This document shows positions 8,176 to 15,850 of a DNA stretch of 64,000 nucleotides, one piece after another; within the stretch, counting starts at the first letter, position 1; every line of letters starts with the position of its first letter. Below the pieces are notes generated by a model that was given only the letters and a program-made list of their open reading frames with translations, was not told the DNA's origin and did not search any database. The stretch is from Anaerolineales bacterium (GTDB taxonomy: Bacteria; Chloroflexota; Anaerolineae; Aggregatilineales; UBA2796), in assembly GCA_015075625.1 (NCBI GenBank), contig JABTTZ010000002.1, positions 868,001 to 932,000 of the forward strand. The letters run 5' to 3'. The translations under genes were made by a program, and so were the position numbers.

Positions 8176-8906
8176 CGGCGGCGCGAACCCTTTCCCATCA
8201 CACCCTTGAGCGCATTCGCAAACGGTTCGCCCTCAGCGAGGTCTGCCGTCCCGATGAGGAGGCGTACCTTCCCTTGAGCAGCCCCTTTGGGCGCGTTGGT
8301 GAACTGCGCCTTTTTCGCGGCAATGATGCCAGCGTGCGCAAGATGGTCTACATCGGCATGGCGGTGGCGCAATTCGGCTTGGATTCGCATATGATCTTCG
8401 CCTTCACCGCGCCGGGGAGCGCTGTCCCCCACTTCACGCTAGATAGCGTCATGAACGCCCCCGATTTCGCCTTCCACCTTGATCTGATCCCGCGTCTTGA
8501 TCTGGGAGCAAACGTGGAATACATCCTGAGCGCCTTCACCCCCCTTGACCCCATCTACGAGGACGCCTCGAAGATCGAGGGACTGAAGCCCGCTCGTCTG
8601 ACGCCCACCCAATACGCCCTCATGTCCCCTTGGATGCTCGTCTATCGGGCGAACGAGAGCGCGTTTGAGGCAATCCAAACCCCCGTCAGCGCCTACCTTG
8701 ATCACTGGTTCAGTCTTGTCGAGCGGGGGATCACACCTCCCGCCGGAGAGACCCCCGAATCGCTTGCGGAGCGGGATCGACGCAATCGGGTGGCGATCTT
8801 CAACCCGCAGATCGACAAAGTATGGGTGCAAGTAGAGCGTCTTGTGGGCTCGGCAATGGGCGAGACAATGCGTCAGATATTGATCAACCAAGAGGTGGAA
8901 TCATGA
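8172..8906 (+). CDS. RCCR-like / bilin-reductase-superfamily protein, copy 2
   Basis: 244 residues. The core PHFTLDSVMNAPDFAFHLDLIPRLDLG resembles the PHFxxE...LDLLPRKDL block of RCCR as I recall it. It is followed by a YILSAFTPLDPIY segment corresponding to DYLDRYYEPL in copy 1, and an SPWMLVYRAN strand corresponding to SKSLYMRQ. Identity to copy 1 is low, so the two probably act on different substrates or at different steps. It overlaps the Rieske gene by 4 bp and the following (now broken) calycin-like gene by 4 bp, so the original transcript read oxygenase, reductase, calycin. Assignment to the superfamily is by eye. Confidence 0.55.
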   Translation: MTAARTLSHHTLERIRKRFALSEVCRPDEEAYLPLSSPFGRVGELRLFRGNDASVRKMVYIGMAVAQFGLDSHMIFAFTAPGSAVPHFTLDSVMNAPDFAFHLDLIPRLDLGANVEYILSAFTPLDPIYEDASKIEGLKPARLTPTQYALMSPWMLVYRANESAFEAIQTPVSAYLDHWFSLVERGITPPAGETPESLAERDRRNRVAIFNPQIDKVWVQVERLVGSAMGETMRQILINQEVES

Positions 8907-9370
8907 CCGCTCCCGCCGAAGCCCAGTCTGCGGCTCAGCCCACCCCCAGCGAATGGCAAACGCGCATCGAGGGCGAATGGCACGGACGCCCTTCTGTTTT
9001 TGATGCGGCGGCGCGAATGTTGCGACGAAACGTGCCGGGGCTGACGGCTGCGGCGGCGAACAACGCTTTGCGCACGCTCTATTTGGAAAGTTATCGTGAC
9101 GCGACGGCGATCCATCAAGCTGCGAATTCTCCTATCCTCAGCCATGCGGTGCGGATTGGGACGTTGGACGTGCGGATTTGCATGGCGTGCTTGGCGCTGC
9201 ACGGCACGGAATTGCGGATAGGGGAACGGGTGAAGTCCCATCATCAATGCCACTGCACGAGCATTGGCGTGACGAAAGGATCGAAGCAGCGAATTGAGAC
9301 GGGGAAAGCGTATCTTGAGCGGCTGCCAGAGGGAGATCAACAGCGGCTTATGGGGAAGGGAGCATGGTAG
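8903..9370 (+). pseudogene. Chimera: calycin-like N-terminus fused to phage minor-head-protein remnant
   Basis: Starts at ATG 8903, coupled (ATGA) to the RCCR-like gene. Residues 1-35 include SEWQTRIEGEWHGRPSVFDA, the opening strand of a calycin-type protein like the others in this cluster. From about 9005 the reading frame becomes typical phage head-morphogenesis sequence (Mu F / SPP1 gp7 type): LRTLYLESYRDATA, then LDVRICMACLALHGTE and a His/Cys pair (HHQCHC). It stops after GKGAW at 9370, while the phage sequence continues in another frame. I infer an insertion or recombination that replaced the calycin barrel. Confidence 0.6.
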
Positions 9371-9520
9371 CCATGGAAAAGGGCGAGGTGCATCTGGGCG
9401 ATTTCGTCTCTACTTATGATTCGGCGGTGTATGGAGAGATGATTCGGCAGACGACGCTGGAGGAATTGAGAAAGGGAGGGTTAGGCGATCTAGAGATTGC
9501 AGAGGCGATGAGTCGAACAC
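9005..9520 (+). mobile_element. Prophage remnant (minor head protein, Mu F/SPP1 gp7-like)
   Basis: The phage-like peptide spans two frames: LRRNVPGLTAAAANNAL ... RLMGKGAW up to 9370, then VAMEKGEVHLGDFVSTY ... TTLEELRKGG from 9370 onward. One extra G at the TGGTA near 9368 would unite them. The visible CxxC plus downstream HxCxC arrangement is characteristic of phage minor head proteins. No portal, terminase, integrase or att-like repeat is present, so only a gene fragment remains. It sits exactly between the broken calycin and CoA-transferase genes. Confidence 0.55.
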
Positions 9521-9531
9521 AGACTAGGCGG

Positions 9532-10190
9532 CGCGTTCGGTGCGTTGGGCGTCCTTGCCGCCCTGCGCGAACGAGAGAAAACGGGGCGCGGGGTGGTCAT
9601 TCAAAAGGCTTGTTCGAGACAGCCGCTTTTCTCATGGGGCAGCACATGGTCTATTCTGCCGTCATGGGTGAGCCAATCAAACCCATGCCGGGGCGCAAAC
9701 GCAGTTGGGCAGTCTACGAGGCGTTCCGCACCAGCGCTGACGAACTCGTGTTCGTCGGAATCACCAGTGATAAACATTGGCAGAAATTCTGTGAGGTGTT
9801 CGAGCGCCCCGATCTGTTGGCAGATGAATCCCTTGCCACGAACAACCAGCGCTACGAACTCTATGAGCGCGTCATTGCCGACCTCAGCGCCATGTTTCGC
9901 ACCCTCACCAAAGCGGACTGCTGGCAAAGTGCGAACGAGCGGAAATTCTCTTTGCCCCTGTCACCCGCCCTGAAGAGTTGCTAGACGATCCGCATCTGAA
10001 CGCAGCGGGGGCGTTGGTGAATATTATGCTCTCGCCGGGCATTCCCGTCAGCGCCGATGGGGCAATGCCCGCTCTGCGCCTTCAGCCGCCGGGTGTTGGG
10101 CAGCACACGCGGGACATCCTCACTGAAACGGGCTGCGAGGCGGATCAGATTGCGGCATGGGAAGCGGCGGGTGTTATTCGGGCAGGGTGA
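9532..10190 (+). pseudogene. CaiB/BaiF family CoA-transferase remnant, 5'-truncated and frameshifted
   Basis: The peptide pieces lie in three segments: FGALGVLAALREREKTGRG, then GLFETAAFLMGQHMVYSAVMGEP through RYELYERVIADLSAMF, and then FAPVTRPEELLDDPHLNAAG to the stop at 10190. Together they match the C-terminal two thirds of family III CoA-transferases; the N-terminal part with the catalytic Asp is missing. The frame changes near 9609 (CAAAAGGCTT) and near 9940 (GGAAATTC) are each explained by loss of one base in a short homopolymer. The gene's 5' end was removed where the phage fragment begins. It is surely non-functional unless the assembly is wrong. Confidence 0.7.
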
Positions 10191-10260
10191 AGTCTGTGTC
10201 TGTGTGTCCTGCGTGTTGGTGTTATAGTAACCATGCGTCGCCTCAAAAAGGATGGTAGCC

Positions 10261-11760
10261 ATGACCGAGCCGCTCTACCGTTACGACCTGCTGATCAAAA
10301 ATGCCCGTGTCGTCCGTCCGCGCCAGACGAGCGTTGAACACGCCGATATAGGGATCAAAAATGGGATCATTCACACGATTGCCCCACAGATCACCCCCAC
10401 CGAGGCACGGAATGTTCATGATGCAAAGGGATGGCTTGCCTTCCCCGGCTTGGTCGATGCTCACATGCATGTGGGGATTTACACCCTGCTGGAAAAAGAC
10501 GCCACCACCGAGAGCAAAGCGGCGGCGATGGGCGGTGTCACGAGCGCCATCACCTACTTCCGCACCGGTCAGTATTACCTGAACAAAGCCGGCTTGTATG
10601 CCAATTTTTACCCAGAGGTGCTGGGCATGAGCGAGGGACGCTATTATGTCGATTACGCCTACCACCTCGCCCCTATCAGCCGCGACCACATTGGCGAGAT
10701 GGAATACCTTGCCGTTCATTTAGGCGTGCCATCTTTCAAGATTTTCATGTTTTACGGTGGCTATGGGCTGCACGGACGCTCCGATGCGCAGCAAAGTTTC
10801 CTCATGATTGGGGAGGACGAACGCTACAATTTTGCCCATTTCGAGTTTATCCTGCGCGAGGCGGGGCGGCTAATTCAGGCATATCCGGCGATTGCCCCCT
10901 ACATCAGCGTCAGCCTTCACTGCGAGGTTGCCGATATTCTGAACGCCTACACCCAGATCGTCCAAAAGGAAGGCAAACTGAGCGGGCTGCCCGCCTACAG
11001 CGCCGCCCGTCCGCCCCATTCGGAGGCGCTGGCGATCTGGATCGCCGCCTATCTTGCCTACGAGACGAACTGTTTAAACATCAACCTGCTGCACCTTAGC
11101 TCACGCAAGGCGGTAGAGGCGGCGCGGATGATGGCAGCGCTGTTCCCCCATATTCAATTCCGGCGGGAAACGACCATCGGGCATTTGCTGTTAGATATCG
11201 ACAACGCCGACATAAAGGCGAAGGTGAACCCGCCCATCCGCCCCCGCGATGATGTCGAATTTTTGTGGAGGGCGCTGCTTGATGGTGGGATCGATTGGGT
11301 CGTCAGCGATCACGCCTGCTGTTCGGCAGAACTTAAGACGAACCCCGACGCACCAGCCGATATTTGGCTGGCGAAATCCGGCTTCGGCGGGACGGAATAC
11401 CTTCTTTCTGGTTTGCACAGCGAAGGCATCAAGCGCGGGCTGAGCCTGAACCGTATGGCGGAACTCGTCAGTTGGACGCCCGCCCAACGTTTCGGCTTGC
11501 TGAACAAGGGCGACCTCGCCCCGGGCTACGACGCCGATATTGTTCTCTTCGATCCAGCCGAAACCTTCACCGTGCGGGCAGCCGATTCCCCTTCTGGTCA
11601 GGGCTACACCCCCTTCGAGGGGCAGACACTCACCGGACGGGTGAAATACACCTACCTGCGGGGAATTCCGGTTTACAGCGAGGGGAAGATCAGCGGCTCA
11701 CCACGCGGTCAGTACATGCACCGCCCGACGCGGATGCCGATCACCGTAGAAGGCACATAA
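10261..11760 (+). CDS. Amidohydrolase of the dihydroorotase/dihydropyrimidinase (hydantoinase) family
   Basis: 499 residues from ATG 10261, chosen over ATG 10252 because AAAAGGA lies 8 bp upstream. Metal-site motifs of cyclic amidohydrolases are present: GLVDAHMHVG (HxH near residue 68), FKIFMFYGG (Lys about 160, the carbamylated lysine position), SLHCE, LLHLSS and SDHACC. These enzymes hydrolyse cyclic amides such as dihydropyrimidines, hydantoins or allantoin in the cytoplasm. The exact substrate cannot be read. It stands alone downstream of the pseudogene block. TATAGT at 10223 may be its -10 box. Confidence 0.85.
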   Translation: MTEPLYRYDLLIKNARVVRPRQTSVEHADIGIKNGIIHTIAPQITPTEARNVHDAKGWLAFPGLVDAHMHVGIYTLLEKDATTESKAAAMGGVTSAITYFRTGQYYLNKAGLYANFYPEVLGMSEGRYYVDYAYHLAPISRDHIGEMEYLAVHLGVPSFKIFMFYGGYGLHGRSDAQQSFLMIGEDERYNFAHFEFILREAGRLIQAYPAIAPYISVSLHCEVADILNAYTQIVQKEGKLSGLPAYSAARPPHSEALAIWIAAYLAYETNCLNINLLHLSSRKAVEAARMMAALFPHIQFRRETTIGHLLLDIDNADIKAKVNPPIRPRDDVEFLWRALLDGGIDWVVSDHACCSAELKTNPDAPADIWLAKSGFGGTEYLLSGLHSEGIKRGLSLNRMAELVSWTPAQRFGLLNKGDLAPGYDADIVLFDPAETFTVRAADSPSGQGYTPFEGQTLTGRVKYTYLRGIPVYSEGKISGSPRGQYMHRPTRMPITVEGT

Positions 11761-11791
11761 GTATAAGTGCCTCCCTTCTGACGAAGATGAA

Positions 11792-12109
11792 TCATGGTTT
11801 TGGGGGTACTGCACAAGGCATGGTGGGGCAATAGGTCAGTTTCACCGGAGAAATGCTGCCGTCAGCGTTGCAGGTGAAGGTAATCCACCACATCATGTTT
11901 GTGAGAGACGTTCTTGGATAGATGGCTGTCAAAGCAACGATTGGTTTGCGCGGGATAAACGCATGGGGATCTGCTGGATCATAGACAATACTGGCAACGC
12001 CGCTGGCGGTTCCAGAATTTCCCCAAGGCGCTTCAAACGTGTTCCAATCACGCCATGCCTGTGTGTCGGGGTAATCATTTTTTTGGTAGATACCTGTCGG
12101 TTGCACCAA
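11792..12109 (-). CDS. Small hypothetical protein
   Basis: 105 residues with no family that I recognise. The composition is protein-like (NDYPDTQAWRDWNTF, PRKPIVALTAIYP, MWWITFTCNADG) with two Cys and many Trp/Tyr. This suggests a small beta-rich, possibly extracellular domain, but no signal peptide is visible. It is convergent with the amidohydrolase and divergent from the acyl-CoA dehydrogenase, so the operator-like repeats at 12128-12195 could also control it. It could be a fragment of a longer protein. Confidence 0.4.
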   Translation of the reverse strand: MVQPTGIYQKNDYPDTQAWRDWNTFEAPWGNSGTASGVASIVYDPADPHAFIPRKPIVALTAIYPRTSLTNMMWWITFTCNADGSISPVKLTYCPTMPCAVPPKP

Positions 12110-12127
12110 TTCTCCTTTGATTATTTT

Positions 12128-12195
12128 CTTTACATCGTTAACTTTACGCCGTTAACTTTTCATATACTTTACAGCGTTAACTTTACGGCGTAAAG
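12128..12195. promoter_or_regulatory. Repeated palindromic operator-like region
   Basis: The string CTTTACAnCGTTAACTTT occurs at 12128 and again at 12167 (39 bp apart, 25 bp conserved in total), with a partial third copy (CCGTTAACTTTTC) at 12149. The end of the second copy forms the perfect palindrome CTTTACG-G-CGTAAAG at 12181-12195. GTTAAC is itself palindromic. This lies about 60-125 bp upstream of the acyl-CoA dehydrogenase start and just upstream of the divergent small gene, the expected position of an operator. No adjacent regulator gene is visible. Confidence 0.55.
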
Positions 12196-12253
12196 AAATC
12201 CTTTGACACATGCCGAGGTAGGTCTTTTTCTGCATCGATGAAAGGTTTTTTCA

Positions 12254-13549
12254 ATGAGTTCTGAACATTCCCCCGCATTAACAGGGGCGCGGCTCGTAGA
12301 AGGCTTGACCGACGCCGAACGCGCCCGCTTGGATCGGGTGGAGTCGATCCTTCCCGCCCTGCGCCAAGCCGCCCCAGAAGCAGACCGCATAGGCGAATTT
12401 CACCGCCCGCATATTGCCACACTCAGCGCGGCGGGCTTGCTCGGTTTGATCGTCCCCGAACAGTATGGCGGGTTGGGCGGCGGGCTGCGCGATCTGGCAG
12501 CGGCGTGCTATGCCATGGGAACGGCGTGTCCCTCCACCGCCCTCGCCTATTTTTTCCATTGCAGCACCGCATCGCGGGGGCTGCTTGGCTTGAAGGCGCG
12601 GGAGGCGGGACTCTACAACGCTGAGGATGGCGAAACCGTCCGCCGCTTTGCCGAGATGCTGCTAGACAAGATGGGCAGGCGGGGGATGTGGCTGGCGAAC
12701 TTCGCCAGTGAAAGCACCAAGACCGCCAAGAGCGCGATCACGATCACGACGACGGCTAGCCCTGCCGAGGGTGGGTGGGTGTTGAATGGGACAAAATCGT
12801 TTGGCTGCGCGACGGGTGTTGCCGATGAATACCTTGTCACGGCGGGCTTAGCCGGCGACCCCACCGCCAACGGACTGGCGTTGTTCTTCGTCCCCCGCGA
12901 GGCGGCGGGCGTCATCATCCGCGCCACATGGGATTCCATCGGGATGCGGGCGACGGCAAATCACGGCATTGTGATGGAAAACGTGTTCGTCCCCGCCGAT
13001 CAAGCGCTGGCGATTCCCGGCGCGTTCATTACGATGATGAAGATGAGTCGCGGTTCGTTCGTCGGAAATCAATTGGCGGCGACGGCGATCTATGTCGGGG
13101 CGGCACAGGCGGTTTATGATGAGGCGCTCAGCTACCTGACGAAAGTTACCTTTGCCGATACCGGGCGTCCGATTGCCGAAAGCCCCTTTCACCAGCAGTT
13201 GATTGGGGAGATGACCGCCGATCTGGAAAATGCCCACCTCTGGATGCGCCGCCAACTGGAACTGGAGACGAGCGAACCGCCTATCTTGGGCAAAGATCGC
13301 GTCGTTCAGCAGTGGCGGCTGGCAAAGGGTTCAGCCTGTGAGTACGCCTTTGCGGTGGGCGTCGCCGCGTTGAAGGCGTGTGGCACATCGAATACAAACA
13401 ATGCGGGAGTTATTGCACGGGGGCTGCGCGATCTCTCGATGGGCTTGGTACAGGCATTTCCGGCGGAACGCGGGCGGCTCATGGTTGCCGAGGCGGTGGT
13501 GAAGGATTCGATGCAGGCAGATTTCAGCATCGTCGGTGGGAAGGGGTAA
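12254..13549 (+). CDS. Acyl-CoA dehydrogenase-superfamily flavoprotein
   Basis: 431 residues with the three-part acyl-CoA dehydrogenase fold. An N-terminal helical domain carries VPEQYGGLGGGLRDLAA. The middle beta domain has ESTKTAKSAITITTTASP, GGWVLNGTKSFGCATGVAD and ATWDSIGMRATANHGIVMENVFVP. A C-terminal helical bundle contains SRGSFVGNQLAATAIYVGAAQAVYDEA. The substitution pattern around GTKSFGC and the absence of the usual GRGIYEG-like segment leave open a flavin monooxygenase of the DszC/HpaH branch instead of a beta-oxidation enzyme. AAAGG precedes ATG 12254. The repeated palindromes upstream suggest dedicated regulation. Confidence 0.8.
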   Translation: MSSEHSPALTGARLVEGLTDAERARLDRVESILPALRQAAPEADRIGEFHRPHIATLSAAGLLGLIVPEQYGGLGGGLRDLAAACYAMGTACPSTALAYFFHCSTASRGLLGLKAREAGLYNAEDGETVRRFAEMLLDKMGRRGMWLANFASESTKTAKSAITITTTASPAEGGWVLNGTKSFGCATGVADEYLVTAGLAGDPTANGLALFFVPREAAGVIIRATWDSIGMRATANHGIVMENVFVPADQALAIPGAFITMMKMSRGSFVGNQLAATAIYVGAAQAVYDEALSYLTKVTFADTGRPIAESPFHQQLIGEMTADLENAHLWMRRQLELETSEPPILGKDRVVQQWRLAKGSACEYAFAVGVAALKACGTSNTNNAGVIARGLRDLSMGLVQAFPAERGRLMVAEAVVKDSMQADFSIVGGKG

Positions 13550-13561
13550 ATGGTCGCCCGC

Positions 13562-13602
13562 GCTAAAGCAGCGGACTAAGAATAACCCCCTGCGGGGCTT
13601 GA
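13562..13602. repeat. GCTAAAGC-type intergenic repeat
   Basis: CGCTAAAGCAGCGGACT followed by a small hairpin CCCCCTGCGGGG. Related strings occur at 24998-25015, 35350-35392, 52101-52160 and 57165-57180, usually just after genes. This is a dispersed non-coding repeat of this genome. Confidence 0.5.
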
Positions 13603-13665
13603 AAGGGAAAAAGCTACCTTTCCCGCGTTCGTGTTAAGCCCCTACAAGATACCGTGTCACCATCC

Positions 13666-14208
13666 CTAATCCTCGTCATCCTCCTCGGCATCGTTCTCAC
13701 CGCGCACAAAGGCGGTAACGACCAACCAGCGGGCAGATTGGCGGGGGTCAGGGCTTGCCGTCACCACATGAAGGGGGAGTGACCTTCGGTATGGGCGATT
13801 CACCGTCCGAATGGATTTGACTTTCCCATCGGCTTTTTTCTTGGTTTGGTCAGGCTGAAGCAGCGCGGCGGCGATCATCTCGATGTTAATCTGGCGATCT
13901 CTCATCCGATCTTTGGCATGGTTGGTGATCAGGATTTGCCGAGCAGCAAGCGCCTGCTGAATCCGGTTGGGAAGGGTTGCTTCCCGATATAGGGTATACA
14001 GGCGCATCCCTAACGAGAAGGGGATGATCACCGCAAACCCCGCCAAACACGCGCCATTCGTCAGCTTGCCAAACATATCACCAAACATCACCGAGGGGAT
14101 GAATGCTGCCCCCACCAAGAGAGAGCCTATCCCAACCGGAAAGACCAGTACCAACCACAGGATCAAATTCCGTTGAGCGGTTCGCACACGAGGCATAATG
14201 GCATCCAT
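13666..14208 (-). CDS. Membrane-anchored DUF4258 protein
   Basis: About 180 residues from ATG 14208, chosen because longer starts run into the promoter region of the divergent gene. Two hydrophobic helices (LILWLVLVFPVGIGSLLVGAAF and CLAGFAVIIPFSLGM) precede a cytoplasmic domain with the DUF4258 pattern ITNHAKDRMRDRQIN, a central strand with RRSLPLHVV, and RWLVVTAFV. DUF4258 is related to RelE/BrnT-like small ribonuclease folds, but a toxin role is not supported: there is no antitoxin neighbour and the domain is membrane-fused. The tail is acidic. Confidence 0.6.
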   Translation of the reverse strand: MDAIMPRVRTAQRNLILWLVLVFPVGIGSLLVGAAFIPSVMFGDMFGKLTNGACLAGFAVIIPFSLGMRLYTLYREATLPNRIQQALAARQILITNHAKDRMRDRQINIEMIAAALLQPDQTKKKADGKVKSIRTVNRPYRRSLPLHVVTASPDPRQSARWLVVTAFVRGENDAEEDDED

Positions 14209-14297
14209 ATAAAAAGGTATCCTTTGGCGGCAGATCAGGAGAATTCGGTACAGTGCTGTGCCTATTTTACACCTACAATATGTGTTTGTTGAAATGA

Positions 14298-14927
14298 ATG
14301 AGAAACACCATGCCTGAAACAAATATGGGGAACGCATCAGGGGCGTTCCCGCCGGGATCAGTTGGTCACAGCCTACTCATGATGCGCGGCGTCTGGCACG
14401 ATCACATCGAACTCTATCACCTCTCTGGCGCACCCTTGCCCCATGACCAATGGAGCGGTGCGCCCGGTGCATCCCCTTTTGATAACCTCGTCTACATTGA
14501 CTTTGACGGCGTGCGCTACACCCAAACGAACGTCACCTTCCGGGGTCGCCCCCTTCATGTCCGTTCCTTTCGCGGCGAACTGCGCGAGGGCGTCCTTCAT
14601 TTCGACCTCTTAGGTCCGCAAGACCCAGGTCATATTGGGGTTTCCGGCGGCGTGGGGATTTTGATGTTCTGCGCCTCACGGGTGACGGACGCCATGAGCC
14701 GCTATGCCGAGCCGGATTTCTTGCAGATCATGCCGACGGGGATGCGCCTGCGAACGACGATCCTCTACCGCGATGGGATTGCCGTGCGGACGCTCACCGC
14801 GCACGGGATGAGGATCGCCCCCCTCGCAGATCGGCGTGTCGCTTTTGATCCACGCGGGGCAGAGGGAGAGGTTCACCCCACACCGGGCGAGACGCATGTT
14901 TTCGCCAAAAAGGACGATACGCCATGA
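14298..14927 (+). CDS. Calycin-like (DUF3598-type) protein
   Basis: About 205-209 residues. The opening MRGVWHDHIELYHLSG is the same kind of start (Trp, then strand and turn) as the calycin-like proteins of the 3.6-9.0 kb cluster. It is followed by alternating strands (VYIDFDGVRYTQTNVTFRGR, LRTTILYRDGIAVRT) consistent with a barrel that binds a hydrophobic ligand. DUF3598/CpeS-type proteins in cyanobacteria bind bilins; whether this one does is unknown. ATG 14298 or 14310. The stop overlaps the next gene by 4 bp (ATGA). Confidence 0.5.
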   Translation: MRNTMPETNMGNASGAFPPGSVGHSLLMMRGVWHDHIELYHLSGAPLPHDQWSGAPGASPFDNLVYIDFDGVRYTQTNVTFRGRPLHVRSFRGELREGVLHFDLLGPQDPGHIGVSGGVGILMFCASRVTDAMSRYAEPDFLQIMPTGMRLRTTILYRDGIAVRTLTAHGMRIAPLADRRVAFDPRGAEGEVHPTPGETHVFAKKDDTP

Positions 14928-15178
14928 CCGATCACCCTGAGGCGGATGACCCTAAGGCGGTTGATGATGAGGTGTTTAGCTACCAGACCTTAAAAGATGG
15001 GCGCGTCTTGATTTCGTGGCATAGTCGGCTGGTGGTCACCCTCAAAGGGGAAAAGGCGAAGAAATTCCTCACCCGTATGGAGGACGCTGACCCCACCGCC
15101 GCCCAATTGATCATGGCGAAGGCGACGGGGAATTTCAAACGCGGCAACGAACGGGCGGGGAAACAATCACGACGGTGA
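14924..15178 (+). CDS. Small conserved hypothetical protein
   Basis: 84 residues: an acidic N-terminus, then FSYQTLKDGRVLISWHSRLVVTLKGEKAKKFL and the tail QLIMAKATGNFKRGNER. I recall this pattern (KDG-V-I-W...VTTL-G..A..FL, then TGNFKRGNE) from many small bacterial proteins of unknown function. It is probably a small soluble beta-alpha protein. It is coupled to the calycin-like gene upstream by ATGA at 14924, so the two are likely co-translated. Confidence 0.7.
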   Translation: MTDHPEADDPKAVDDEVFSYQTLKDGRVLISWHSRLVVTLKGEKAKKFLTRMEDADPTAAQLIMAKATGNFKRGNERAGKQSRR

Positions 15179-15190
15179 TAGGCGATAGGG

Positions 15191-15212
15191 TGGGGCGCAT
15201 ACCATACGCCCC
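15191..15212. repeat. Short palindromic intergenic repeat / possible terminator
   Basis: GGGGCG CATACCATA CGCCCC: six-base arms lying between two convergent genes. Related in sequence to the repeats at 5711 and 22197. It could serve as a terminator in both directions, though no T-run follows. Confidence 0.45.
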
Positions 15213-15218
15213 GTTCGT

Positions 15219-15782
15219 TTAGGCGGGCTGCCGCAGTGCCGCCCCTGCCGCCAAGAGATCGGCAAGGACGGGGTGATCGCCCGCGTGTTCGCTGTAATAG
15301 GCATAGCGGATGATCCCCTCCCGATCTACGAGGAAGGTGGCGGGTAAGAGCGCCACATCGCCCGTTGGCGTGCCCGGGAAGTGTTTTCCCCCTGTGGCAC
15401 GCACACCAGCGCGGATGAGGGCGGGATTCACGAAAGCACCCACCGTTGCCCGTCCAATCCCATAGCTGAAATGTGAGCCGTTTGTGCTATCCGTCAGGCA
15501 TGTCGCCTGCGGGGCAAGTTTCCCGCAGTAGCGCTCCGCATGTTTGGGTTCGCCCAAACCGATAGCAACGACCTGCAAACCCGCCGCCGTGATCTCACCC
15601 TCCGCTTTCCCTAACATGGAAAGCCATTCGCGGCAGAACAAACATCCAAAATGGCGCAGAAAGGTGAGGAGGGTGATTCCCTCTTTCCAATGGGTAGAGA
15701 CATTCACCATCTCTCCGGCAGTGGTTAACACAGTCAATTCGGGAGCGGCATCGCCAACCGTCAGGCGTGGGGTGGTCATCAT
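15219..15782 (-). CDS. Peroxiredoxin-like AhpC/TSA family protein
   Basis: About 187 residues from ATG 15782; AGTAGG upstream is the better ribosome site. It has a thioredoxin-fold core with LLTFLRHFGCLFCREWLSML, so the active-site region is CxxC, as in the AhpC/TSA antioxidant (PRXL2/SelL-like) branch and not the classical TxxC of peroxiredoxins. LPATFLVDREGIIRYAYY is the typical later strand. A thiol-dependent peroxidase or disulphide role in the cytoplasm is likely. It is a single gene, convergent with the small protein at 14924-15178. Confidence 0.75.
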   Translation of the reverse strand: MMTTPRLTVGDAAPELTVLTTAGEMVNVSTHWKEGITLLTFLRHFGCLFCREWLSMLGKAEGEITAAGLQVVAIGLGEPKHAERYCGKLAPQATCLTDSTNGSHFSYGIGRATVGAFVNPALIRAGVRATGGKHFPGTPTGDVALLPATFLVDREGIIRYAYYSEHAGDHPVLADLLAAGAALRQPA

Positions 15783-15850
15783 CAGCCTACTTTCACCGCA
15801 CAAACATTGTGCATATATTGTTCAATTATTATTCAAACTATACACTAAAA

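Noticed and set aside
5775-8906. Evidence that the organism is phototrophic
   Set aside because: No chlorophyll-synthesis, reaction-centre or light-harvesting genes are seen; PaO/RCCR-like genes alone fit degradation of foreign pigments or another tetrapyrrole.
13666-14208. Toxin-antitoxin system based on the DUF4258 domain
   Set aside because: The domain is fused to two membrane helices and has no antitoxin-like neighbour.
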